Positions 50,201 through 62,200 of a stretch of DNA of 64,000 nt are shown here, one piece after another. The stretch is from Tigriopus japonicus (lineage: Eukaryota > Arthropoda > Copepoda > Harpacticoida > Harpacticidae). The stretch covers positions 2,878,643 through 2,942,642 of the forward strand of contig CM021315.1 of assembly GCA_010645155.1 (NCBI GenBank). Direction: 5' to 3'. A model generated the notes under the pieces. The model was not told the DNA's origin and ran no database searches. It worked only from the letters and a program-made list of their open reading frames with translations. The translations under genes and the position numbers were made by a program. Positions within the stretch are counted from its first letter, which is position 1. Every line of letters begins with the position of its first letter.

Positions 50201-53200
50201 GTTCTCCGACCGCGAGTTATGATCGGGCTGGTATCTAAATACAAGAGAAATTGCTATGAAATAAAAAACATTGACTTTAACTAAATCCAAACAGTCAAAA
50301 ACTTTTTGTAAACTTTTACTTTTTCTATACTTATAATATTTTTGATTTTCTTTTTGTTTTCTTCATCCCAAAATTTGGAGTGTCCACAAGTAGCGGTTAG
50401 TCACTTAAATATGTTCTACACTTTTATCCAGATATAACTAAATCTAACACAAAGAACTTTACATACACGATACACAAGTATTATTTTGTGCAAGCGTATT
50501 TGTGATGGTCCGAAAGTTCCTTTAAGCAAATTGTGGCGATACTTTTGGTTTCGGTTTAAAAACTAAAAAAGGGGGGTAAACCTTATCCGGTTCCTTAAGA
50601 AGTGCATTCCTAAACAGACCAACGACTGGCAAGGCATTAGTATTGAATTAACTACAATGGCGTTACTGAAATTCAGTGCACGCTTTGTACTGATTGAGTA
50701 ATGGCACAGCATTTTGCAAAAGCTGTAATCATAATGGATTTTTTTGCTATCAGTAATATACAGGGATAGTCAGAGTTAGTGAAACACACGTATTGTGAAA
50801 TAACTCTAGTAAGAAGGTCAATGAAAGCATTGATTTAAAAAGTTGTTTCTGATACAACATATTATGAAATAATGGAATATTACTTATGTCCTCTTTTGGG
50901 CCAAATCACCGCCTCGAACGACTTGATATCAATGCCACAGTTATTGTTTCTTTTAGACATCCTCCCATCCTGCTTCCACTAGAACCAAAAGGTGTCCTTG
51001 TTGCCTTGTTGGCCTTTTTTTACGATTCAACCAACAGTTGTGGGGACAAATTTAGTCTTTGGCCATCTTGTTCATGGATCAAGCCGAATTTGATGTGATC
51101 TTGAAGGTAATGGCCTTGACCAACGTGCAGTACTATATTTTTTTCGGGAAAGTATTTTAGGGTATCTTTATTTAGTTATTTTTTCGGGAAAGTATCTTAA
51201 AGGATCGTTATCTAGATATTTTTTTTGGCAAACTATCTTGAAATATCTTTATCTAGATTGTTCTGTCAGCAAGCTGAACATTTCAAATTTCCCGCAACAA
51301 CTTCATGGGAGCAATCGTATCAGATTGTTGTGCTTCTCGGATTACATTTCTAAAATCACGATTCATGGTCAAGGCAATCCTTCAAAAATTTAGTGAATTC
51401 ACATCTAATCTCATCTCATTTTATACATAGTTGGTCGTCCATAGTTCGGTGAGGATAGCTCTTCTTTCCTTTCACCACTTTTACATATCTCTGAATGCTT
51501 TTATATCTTTTGACAATATTTCTATGATATCTCACTTTGTCGTATTTCAGTCACAAATAATTATCCGGAAATTCGAACCTTTGGTTCCTTTGGATATCGT
51601 CTTGTGCCAAACATCGTTCCGACGAGAATCAAGGAAGGGTAGAACGAGACCTTGCTGCATAAATCCCAGCACATAGACACTTTTTTTGGAAAACTATTTT
51701 AAACTATCTTTGTCTAGATAATGTGTTCTCTCAATCTTTTGTTTTAAAGCATCCGTTATGCATTGTTTAGTATGCATTATCCCAAAAAGTATCTAGATAC
51801 TTTTCTTCATAATGCATAAAGCACAAATAATTTGACATAATGCATTATGAAGAAAAGTATCTAGAAGTATCTTATATAGATACGTTTTGTGAAAAGTATC
51901 TTGAAGTATCTTATCTAGATAGTTTTTTCGGGAAGCTATCTTGGAACTATCTTTATCTAGATACTTTTTCAGGAAAGTATCTTGAAGTATCTTTAACTAG
52001 ATACATTTTTTGAGAAGTATCTTATTACTTTTGGAACTCCATTGCAAGGCTGAAGTACTACTATCTATGGGATGATATTGCCTTTCTGTTATCGTTGCAA
52101 CTATGGATTGAACCGAGCAAGTTCAGCTGGTTGCATATTGTCACTTTTTATTTCACTTTCGTTTCCACCTTCTTAGAATATACATCTCGTTCCAATTACT
52201 TCTTTCGCCTTACTTCTTCCACCCTTCCAGGATCATGCGATGGCGCAGTTGGCACGTACGGATTCTTTAAGTACTGTCGTCTGCGGCTCATGGATCAAGC
52301 CGCTTGATCTAAACCGTGGTTTTCATCACCATTGGTGGCGTGATTTAACCCTTCGTGGTCCAAGTGTCCCCTGCGGTAGTCCGTGGTCCCATCCATCCGG
52401 AGTTACCACGTGGTGTTAAGATTTGGTCCCGTCACCTCGTGTCCGTGGATATCTTCGCCGTTTTCGTCAACTCCTTTGTCACGTGAGCCACGTCCGATCG
52501 TGAGGCGGTTCAGATCTTGAAGGCCAGTCGAAAAGGATTCAAATCCGCTTTGACTAAGGCCAGGAATGTGGCCGAATCCGCATTCGAAGATTTCGTCGAG
52601 GGAGATGATCCGGTAATATTAGAAACTTTCATTTATCACTGGGCCGACCGGTTACAGAAGTTTTCTCACGCCGAAGATCAAGTCGTTTGCCATTTGGCAT
52701 CCGATGTCAAGGATTCTGATCCAGCCGTAGACGAGCACCTTACGTCAATAGTAAGGGAGTAAGGGAACAGGGAGACGCCCTGCATCGTAAATGCTGCTTT
52801 AAGCATGTAATGTACTTGGTTAGACATTTTGGGCCGCTTTTAAATACACTTTAATATCATCTAATCTATGTTTAAAAATATCAATGTTTTATCGTAAATC
52901 ATTGACTTCTAATTCTAAGTGGGAGATTCACATTCAGCTAGTGTCCATGAAACGTCGGGACTGCCACTTACTATCAAATGCCTAGCTGCTTGCTTCGATT
53001 CCCGTTTCCTTTAACAAATCATGATTATAGTACCCCTTGCGAGCGGTCATCCGAGATCGAGACGGAACTCTCGCATGTCCATGATCAGAAAAATAAAACA
53101 CTCAAATGTACGAGTGTGCATCTTGATGACTTGCGATTGCCTGCTACTAATATGTCCAGTCAGACACCAAAATTTCGCACCTCCTTCACTCGTAAATTTT

Positions 53201-56200
53201 TGGCAAGTCGGACACTCGTAATTTCTCTGAATCCGCACAAATTGTGCGGAGGTTAGAATTGCCAGTCAAGTCTTTAAAATTATCAAACGCTCCATTCAGC
53301 CAGTTTTCAAATGAATTTATATAAATCATTGCAACTGTATAGGCTAATTTTCGCAGAAAAGTATTAAAACTGAGTATTGGCAAGCGCAACGAAGATGTTT
53401 CCAAAAATCCGCTCGTCAGCTGCCTTCGTTCGAGGCTTGCCAACAAATCTCAAATGTTGTTCCCTCTTGTACACGAGAGTTGTATCTTAGCACACAAATG
53501 GCTTTTAAATATCCAAAACAAGTTCAGATGACAGAGCAATGGGCTAAGAAATAAAATGCCCAGAGTTTAGTCATGCTAAAGCAATCTCTGTACTTTTTTA
53601 TTATGATAAAATGAAATAAAAGTGATGTGGTGAAAAAACTATCTAAACTACTACCAGACCAAAATACAAACGAATCTTCATTTCTATTGTATAAATATAG
53701 TGGGGAGGGAATGTTCTTTGGTGTATTTCAATTTAATCTACAAAATCATGGTGTTGTAATTATTTGAAGCTAAACTTTAAACAAGAATTCCAATATTGGA
53801 GAGCACATTTTCGCAAAATTAGATTTCCTTTAGTGCGATCTTCATCCTAAGAATCTTAGTTCATGTTTTTTAGTTAAGGCATGTTAGGTTAATTTAGCAA
53901 CATTAACAAAATATTAACTCTAACATAATATTTTTGTTCTTACTAATGGGACACTGCAATCGCATGCGTTTTCTTTTCTTACCGCTGGAGCCACCACCCC
54001 AACTACAATCCGCCTGTCTTAGCTTGGAAGAAGCGAGAGTGCTTCAGTTAAAACGTAATAAATCCCTCCTGTGAAAGGCCTTTTGCCAAAATGAGAACAG
54101 AATTGACTAGGGTAGAGACATATCTAAGTCATCAAACAATCACTCTCAACATTGGTTGACAAAATGCCGAGCATTTTACGATCAAAACGATAATGATGAT
54201 TTCACTTTTCCTCACACTCCAGCCTCAGCTGCCGCGTCTCGTCTGCCTTCAAGAAGAGAGCGAGCAATTTTGAAATTTCCCGCTAAGGTAACGGAGCGCA
54301 GACTGGCAAAGTAGGGCTGGACTGTGAAGAAGCGTAATATCTTCGCTATCATTTTGATCGTAAAATCCTCAGCATTTTGTCAACCAATGTTGAGAGTGAT
54401 TGTTTAATGACTCAGATATGTCTCTACCCCAGTCAATTCTGTTCTCATTTTGGCCAAAGGCAGGAGGGATTTATCACGTTTTAACTGAAGCACTCTCACT
54501 TCTTCCAACCCAAGACAGGCGGATTGAAGTTGGGGTGGTGGCTCCAGCGGTAAGAAAAGTAAACACATGTGATTACAGTGTCCCATTTAGAATTGGTCTA
54601 TATATCAACATAACGGATGGGGTACTGCTTTACATGACGTTCACATTTAATATCTAACTTTGTTGCTATTAAATCGTTCTCAAAGTGCATGTTATCATAT
54701 AATTGCATAAAAAACCAGGATTTTCATTTTCTTTATTTATATTTTCATCCAAAAGATTGCACACAATTGGTATCAAAAGTTATAACTTATCTTTTTTATT
54801 TGAATTGCATCATGGCACCAATGTTTGTTAGCTTCCCAACCGTAGTAATTAAATCATAAGTTGTAGCCCAGGGAAAATGAAGCAACATTTTGATTAAAGG
54901 TCATCTTTACAAAAAAATGAACATTAAAGTTGTAATCCGGGCCATAAAACACAGATTTAGATTTAAATTGCACAAATGATGAAAGAATATATTGAAACCA
55001 ACAAATTGTTTCTTCATTAATAACGACACAGAAATATGACTGAAGTTTCAGCAAGTTGTCATTCTATTTTGTACATTTGTCTAATTTTGTAAAAGCTAAG
55101 CTTTTTCTTCTCTTTCCTGTGCTTTTGTTCCTTGCCCACTTCATGATCCTGATACCATAGGTATCTCATCAACATTATCCCACTCAGTCAAATTTTAACA
55201 TGGCACATTCATTTGTTGTCATTTCATTATGTGGTGCTTGGTTTTATCTCTTGAAAGCCTTCATCAGATCCAATGTTTGTTCAAAATTATTGTCTAAGAA
55301 TAGGTATATTTTAAGATATTTGTTTTTCTGCCGATTTCTATGGCTACCCAATACATAGCTTAAAGTCAGATTGGCCTTTTTCCCTAATTGGGAGCCTCCA
55401 TAAACCCATTTTAATGAAATACGTCAAAATTTGACCCGTTTCTTCACCACTGTACAGTGTACACTCCATCAACGAGGGTGTGTGTGTGTGTAATCAGGTT
55501 TTATTATCTGTAGATTTTGTAAAAAAATTTTACAGAGAGTCTCTTAGCTTGATTGCTAGTTTTGACTGCTTAATTGTGCTGTTGCAGACGGTCGACTACA
55601 GAGGGCAAGAGCGAGCAAACCTCGCCGCCGCAAGTCTTGCAGCGCTCTCGGTAGTTGCCGATCTGAGGCCATTGCACTCGTTCCAAATACGAGGCGCGCT
55701 CCGGGTCAAGGAGGCGTTCCTCGCTGCCGCCGGCACGGCCACCAGGCCCGCCGCTGCCGCCCGTGTCTTCGCGGACGCGAGGGGAACGTGCAGCGTCTCC
55801 TGCAGGGGGAAGGAGGCGGCCGTCGCCCTCCAGGCCTCCATGGCGGACCTGAAGACCGCCATCCTGTTGTAAGAGTCCATGTTGCACTTATTTAAGAGGG
55901 TCGAGATTGGAACTTTATCCTCTCTCTTCACTCCTAACAATGTTCTGCACATATTATTCAGGGACACCTGCAGCTTCTCCGCGGCGGCCTCCGACGGATC
56001 GGCGTCGCTCAACCGGGGGTTGGCGGAGAGGGGGAGGTCGGCGTGCAACCTGCCGAGGACGAGGGCCTTCGCCACCATGTTGAGGGGACGTCCTCGAGGG
56101 ATATGGTTGGAGAGACGTCGGACCAGCGCAACGCGTCTGCGAACATCATCGCAGAGCGAATCCCTGCAGAATGCAAGGTTGGCGTTGATGACGGAGCCAA

Positions 56201-59200
56201 GGACGCTTATCTGCTTGCTGGGGTGGATGTCGGCGCCGTCGATGTTCACACTGCAGTTTGCGAGGGCAGGTGAGCGGCCATGTAGTAAAAGCTGCGTCTT
56301 GTCTCGGTTTACTTTTAGGCCCAGTTCGGCCGCGGCCTTGACGAAGTCGGCGGCCTGCTTCTCGATGAGGACGGCGAGCTCCTCCCATGTGTCTGCCCAG
56401 AACCATGCCGTTGTGTCGTCGGCGTAGACAGACGATGCATCAAAGACGGACGCTAGGTTGCGAGTAACGATGAGAAAGAGGAGCGGTCCAGCAACAGACC
56501 CCTGCCTAACGCCGTACTCCATGTTCAGGATCTTCGACCTGGCCCCGTTCCACTGCACCAGCTGCTTCCCCCCTTCCATGTAGGACTCCACCCACCGGAT
56601 GGCGGACGGCAGGAATCCAAGGTCGATCAGCTGCTTCTTAAGGGCGGACATGCTGACCGTGTCGAAGGCCGCGCTCAAGTCGAACGCTGCAACTGCCAGG
56701 AGGGGCTTCTTCCTGGACTCCCACGACGCATGAGCAGACGCAACCGCGGTGACGGTCGATCTTCCTGCTCGGAACCCATGCTGATGATGGGGCAGTCCCT
56801 CTCTCTTCTCCAGATAAGACATTATTTGTGACACCGCGGCCTTTTCCAACACCTTCGACAGCGTCGGGAGCAGCGCCACCGGCCTGTAGGAGGACGCGGA
56901 TGTCGTCGACTTCCCCCCTCCCTTGTGCAACGGCCGTATGATCGACGTCTTAAAGGAGTCCGGGAAGCTGCCCATCGTGAGGGAGGTCGTGCACATGAGG
57001 GCGATTGGAGGGGCGAGGACGTCCAATCCCATTTTATAAACAGCAATCGGTAAGCCATCTATACCAAAGGATTTCTTCGGCTTCATTGCTTTTATAATTT
57101 TTGCAATCTTACCGGCCGTCACACCCTCGAACGAGAATTTTGGCTGGGGGGCCGGGGACTGCAGCATAGAGGAGGGCTGCGAGTACAGCGTCGGCGACGT
57201 GGACGTGGACGGAGGCGTAGATGGCGACGCGGACGAGGTCGGTGAGGAGGGAGACACGTCCAGCTTTGCGTCGAGGTGAGTACGAATGTCCTTCACCTTG
57301 TTGATGTAGTACTCATTGCAGATATCCGCGGCTTCCAAGTCAGAACTAGCCCCCTCCAGGAGAGGGAGTCCTCCCTGGGACTTGCCAGAGAGGCCGGCCA
57401 CAATGTCCCAAACAGCGTCCTGGCCTTGTTCTTCGACACTGCGCAACGTAGACAAAAGTTTATCACGTTTCACTAGTGAAGAGGCTTTGTTGTGAAGCTT
57501 TCGATATGAGGGTAAGTTCATGCTTCTTGCTTTGTCTCTCTCCCTTATCATTTTCTTCGTCTCCCTCGACAGGTACACGGTCTTGCCCTGCCGCACGAGG
57601 ATGGTCTCCTCTGGGACAACGATGTCCAGTGCTGCCGTGACCCCGGCGCGGACGTAGAGGGACAGTTCGTCTGGGCTCATGCCACGATCATGAACTTCCC
57701 AATTCCAAGAGCTGAGAGCTTCAAGGAAAGGGCCTGAGCGAAGCTTGTGGAATGGGCGTCGCGCAATCTTCTTCATCTTACTCGGCCTCCTTGCGACCTT
57801 GGCGTCGTCCGGGGCCAAGCTCAGCAGCACGGGGAAGTGATCCGACGGGGCATCGGGGAGCAGCGTGGCCGTGCACGGCAACAACTTCCCGCTGACGAAG
57901 ATGACGTCAATGATGGACTCCCTGTGCTGGCCATCATGCTTCCCATAAGACCTCCAAGTGGAGCCCGTTGGGAGCCACTGCAGGTCAGCCGCGTCCATGG
58001 CTTCCCTGAACTTCCTAAGAAGCGGCCAAGGGCTGTAGCCGTCCGGCACCTGCCTCGCCATGTTGAGGTTGACGTCGCCGGCCAACACCACGCTGTACCT
58101 CTGATTGCTGGTGGCCTCCCCCACCTGCTTCAGGATGGAGTCCAGCTGCACGTTCTGGAACTCTGACGATGAGAGGGCGGACGGCGATGCGTGGTTGGGC
58201 GTCCACTGGCGGTAGACAGCACCAACCCTGAGCTTGTGCTTGTTCACCTCAAACCAGATTGATGGGACATCATCCTCCATCAATTCCTCCATCACTCTGC
58301 AGTCGCCCAACGAGGCCCTGTAGAGCAGCAGCAGCCTCATCTTGGAGCCTGGGCTGGTCTTCGGATACACAGTGATGTAGCCAGGGAAGGAGACGCTGCG
58401 GGACCTCAGCTCCGTCTCGCAGATCACCGCCACGTCCGTCTCTTCAAGCAGAAGTTGCAACTGCAGCTCCTTTGTGGTAGCCAGGCCGGCTATGTTCCAC
58501 GTCATGATGCGGGGTTTTATTGTTGAAGGAGCTCCGCAAACTGCTTCTCCATGGCGCGCTGCGTCTGCAACAGTTGCTGCTGCATCATCTGCTGCATCTT
58601 CGCCATCATCTGCTCGCCGGACATTGGCTGCCTGACGGCGGCGACGTCGCCGACGGAGGCCAAGCCCGTGTTCGCGGCCACCGTCGCGTACAGGGGCGAT
58701 GAGGGGGTGTTGGAAGGCGCGGACGGCGGCGGCGACGCACCCACTGTGCTTCCCACCTTTCTCAACACCCTCACCACAGTCTTCTCGAAGCGCTTCTCCC
58801 GCTTCTCGAGTGCCACCAAGAAGTCCCCAAGACGGGGATTCTTCCTCTTTGCAACTGACGACGACCCCGCCGACCCCGCCGACGCGTCGCCCTGCTTGGG
58901 GTTCGTGGCCGTCGACCCCGGGCGGCTGGCGTTTCCCTGCTGCCTGGAGGCGGCCTTCCTGCGGCTGATGTGGTGCCAGCCATGGCAGTTGCTCACTCTC
59001 TTGGGGTAGCAAGCATCGTCCTTGCACTGCTGCTTGTGGAACCGCGCACAGTCCCTGACATTGCAATCCTCTCCCCTCCAGACACTCCTGCAGAGAGGGG
59101 GCCTGCTGGCCGAGGGCGGCGAGACCTTGAGGACGACCGAGGAGGACTCCGTCCCCGACGGCTCCGATGCAGAGGAGGGAGAAGAAGAAGAAGAAGAAGA

Positions 59201-62200
59201 AGAAGAAGAAGAGAGGGAAGCCGGCAGTGTCTTGCCTATCTCGCCCGTGATGTTCGACGGTGACTACTGATACGACGTCGACCCCTCGCCGAGCTTGAAG
59301 GCCGTCAGTTGGTTCCCCAGGGCGACCACCTTGAGGTTTGCCTGCTTGGCTTCGTTGTCGGCGTCGGCCAGGGCCGTCCTGAGGTTGGACACCTTCATGT
59401 TCGCCTCGACTAAGCGAACATAGAGCTCGAGCACCGTCTTGGCCACGTTGGACTTCAGGATCTTGCCCGGGACCTTGGCCGGGAAGGCCTCGTTGAGGGC
59501 AGCACATTCTTTCAAGACCTCGTCGACACTCGCATCATCAGACCTGATCGCAATTGCGTCTTTGGGGATGGAGACGGCCGAGGACATCTCGGAGGAGGCG
59601 TCGGAGGCGTCCCCCGTGGACACGGATGCGCTGAAGACGATGGCGTCCTCGAGAGGACCGAACGGCCCCGCCCACCAAGTAAATCACGCCCCAAAATGTC
59701 TCACGAGAAAATTTGACGTTTCACCCGTCAGCTGTCACACGCGTGACAGTATCTTTGGATGAGTATGAAAGAATCCTCGTATGTGTCTGTCGGTTCCAGG
59801 ATTAGTCGGATCCAGTCGACTCTGTCGACTAGATGTCGCATTGGCCCGTTCCGTCAGCGAGAGAAAAGTGACACCGCTTGGCCCAGCTGCGCTAGCTTCG
59901 AAATCTCAGGGCGACCGCGTGCTCAGAAGTAAAGACGCTCGCTTGCGTCGAGAACAAAGTACGTACGGTACGTTGAGTTTGTTCAGGATTTGGCCACGCT
60001 GGCAAAATTTTGAAAAGTTCGAAATTCCCACCATTTTAGGGTGTAGTGTTATGTACCAGCTGATGAAGCAAAGTTGTCCACCTTTTTCTCGCACGAAGCG
60101 AGGTCTAGCCATTATATGGTCTGTGGTATGAACAGTATTGACTCAAAGCCTTGTTTTGAAATTTTAAGCGCGCTCTCGCCGGCCCGCAATCAGCGAGGTT
60201 TACTTCAACGTGCCAACAGAGTACTTGAAATTATACAAAAACTAAAGGCACCCCTTTTCTTCAAGTTAATGTTTTGTCACAGAATTTACGAGTGTCCAGT
60301 TGGGCCTCGATCAATCGAAACATAGGCCCCTGGTTGCAAATTTCAATGGAATTTGTAGCGTAGACATTCTTGACTAAGCATAAAAGCTTAGATTTACCAA
60401 CTTTGTATTGGACTTTTTTGCCGTGTTTTATACTTCCCCCTTTTCCTTGCTCTATTGATCACTCTAGAAAAATTACGTTTTTTAGGTCATTTTCCCTAAA
60501 AGTCTCGAAAATGCACAACAAAGTGCAAATAAGCCCTCAAAATACAAATCGATGCAAATGCTCGTAAGTGCTCAAAATCCAAAGTAGTGCAAATTAGGGC
60601 CCAAAATGCCAAACTGTGTTTTTTGCATCAAATTCCCAGGCCTATTGATTAAAATGGCCATTAGTTGCAAGTTTGGGTGCAAGTTGCATTTAGCAACTTT
60701 ATCCGAGCCCTAATTATGATTGAACCTTCGTGTGAGGCACAACTTAAAAACATACTAAGATAAAGGAAAATCCTTAAGGAAGCCTGGCCAAGGTGGCAAG
60801 AATAGGGTGAGGACTCCCACGTTGGTCAAGGCCATTACCTTCAAGATCACATCAAATCCGGCTTGATCCATGAACAAGATGGCCAAAGACTAAATTTGTC
60901 CCCATAACTGTTGATTGAATCGTAAAAAAGGCCAACAAGGCAACTAGGACACCTTTTGGTTGTAAATGAAGCAGATCATGTGTCAGGGAGGTTTTTCATG
61001 TTTTATTTTTTTATTTTTAGGGTCTGGACTGTAGACTGTCGACTTATGGGGCTAAAAATTCCCGTCTTCTGCCTCATGGGCAGCATATCAATAAATTTTT
61101 GCTTTGAATTTCTTTCTGCCTGTAGATATGAATGATATGAATATGCTTTAGAAAAGAGAGTTGTAACCGAATTGATATCAATCCCCATGAAATCTACCAA
61201 CAATAAATCGTTGGTAGACTAAATATTTAAAAATTAATAAAAAACATAATATTTATGAATTAAACTCTTACAAGGAATCCCATACCTTGTAGCTGTAGGG
61301 AAAAATCCGCACCCAGACCCCAAAAAATTCTTCATTTTGTCTCATGAACCATTCCTCCAATCCTAGCTGAAGACTAATATCCAAAAATATTGTTTGCTCA
61401 CTTTGCATTTCTAAAACTATAGTTTAGTGCATTTTTTAGGAAAAAATCTCTTGTTGGCATCCGTCAGTTATGAAAATGCATTTACCTTGAATGCTTTACA
61501 ATAAATCTGACATTTTTAAGTCAAAATATGATCGTGGAAAAAACCTAGTGCATTTTTTAGGAAAAAATCCCTTGTTGGCATCCGTAAGTTATGAAGATGC
61601 ATTTGCCTTGAATGCTTTATAATAAATCTGACCTTTTTTAAGTCAAGGTGCCACATTTTCATAAGTTTACATGGGAAAAAATCAAACAAAAGTCACGAGA
61701 TGGTGAAATCCCCTTTTTACTTCACAATTTTGAAACCGTGTTTTCAAAAATCATTTGAAAAACAAGTTTGATTCCTAAAACATCATTTGAAATCACGCTT
61801 TTGTCGAAAAATAAAATTGCAAATAAGCGCCCAAAATGCAAATCAATGCAAATAAGGTCCCCAAATGGACAAAAAAGTTCTTTGCATCAAATTTTTAGGC
61901 CTGGTCATAAATAAAGAGCGGGAAAGTCATGTGAAAACATGAAAAATATGTTTTCACAAAAAACGGCATATTTGCGAGGATTTTTTTTAACCATTTCAGG
62001 TAGAAAACCACATATGTCAGCCTTTTTGGGAATATTTTTCGACAAATGACGAAAATGCGTAACCTTAGGCAACCTTTTTTTTGCAAACTTGGTGCTTTTT
62101 TAAACCATAATTGATCACAAATTCATTTGTGTAAAGTTTAATTCCGATTTAGCCAGTGTTTTCGCATTTTACTAACCGCCCTTATGACTTAACTAGTGTG

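Larger units (their letters stand above)
55490..59690 (-). mobile_element. LINE-B: GC-rich non-LTR retrotransposon, near full length
   Basis: Minus-strand order is ORF1 (59587-58517), ORF2 (58505-55596) and a short AT-rich 3' region with AATAAA (about 55502) ending in a CA dinucleotide run. The roughly 60% GC coding body ends sharply at both sides against AT-rich DNA. ORF1 and ORF2 are separated by only a dozen bases. It is inserted in the 12.2 kb intron of the C1-domain gene, sense to it. Target-site duplications were not confirmed. Confidence 0.9.

Noticed and set aside
52250..52275. Perfect A-box-like TGGCGCAGTTGG suggesting a tRNA gene
   Set aside because: No B box (GGTTC-type) or tRNA-like pairing occurs at the required distance downstream.
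58509..59507. First 330 codons of the 1303-codon minus-strand frame ending at 55596
   Set aside because: This part reads ORF1 of LINE-B out of frame; a run of Phe from the TTC repeat and poly-Arg shows it is not the coding frame. ORF2 is taken from the ATG at 58505.
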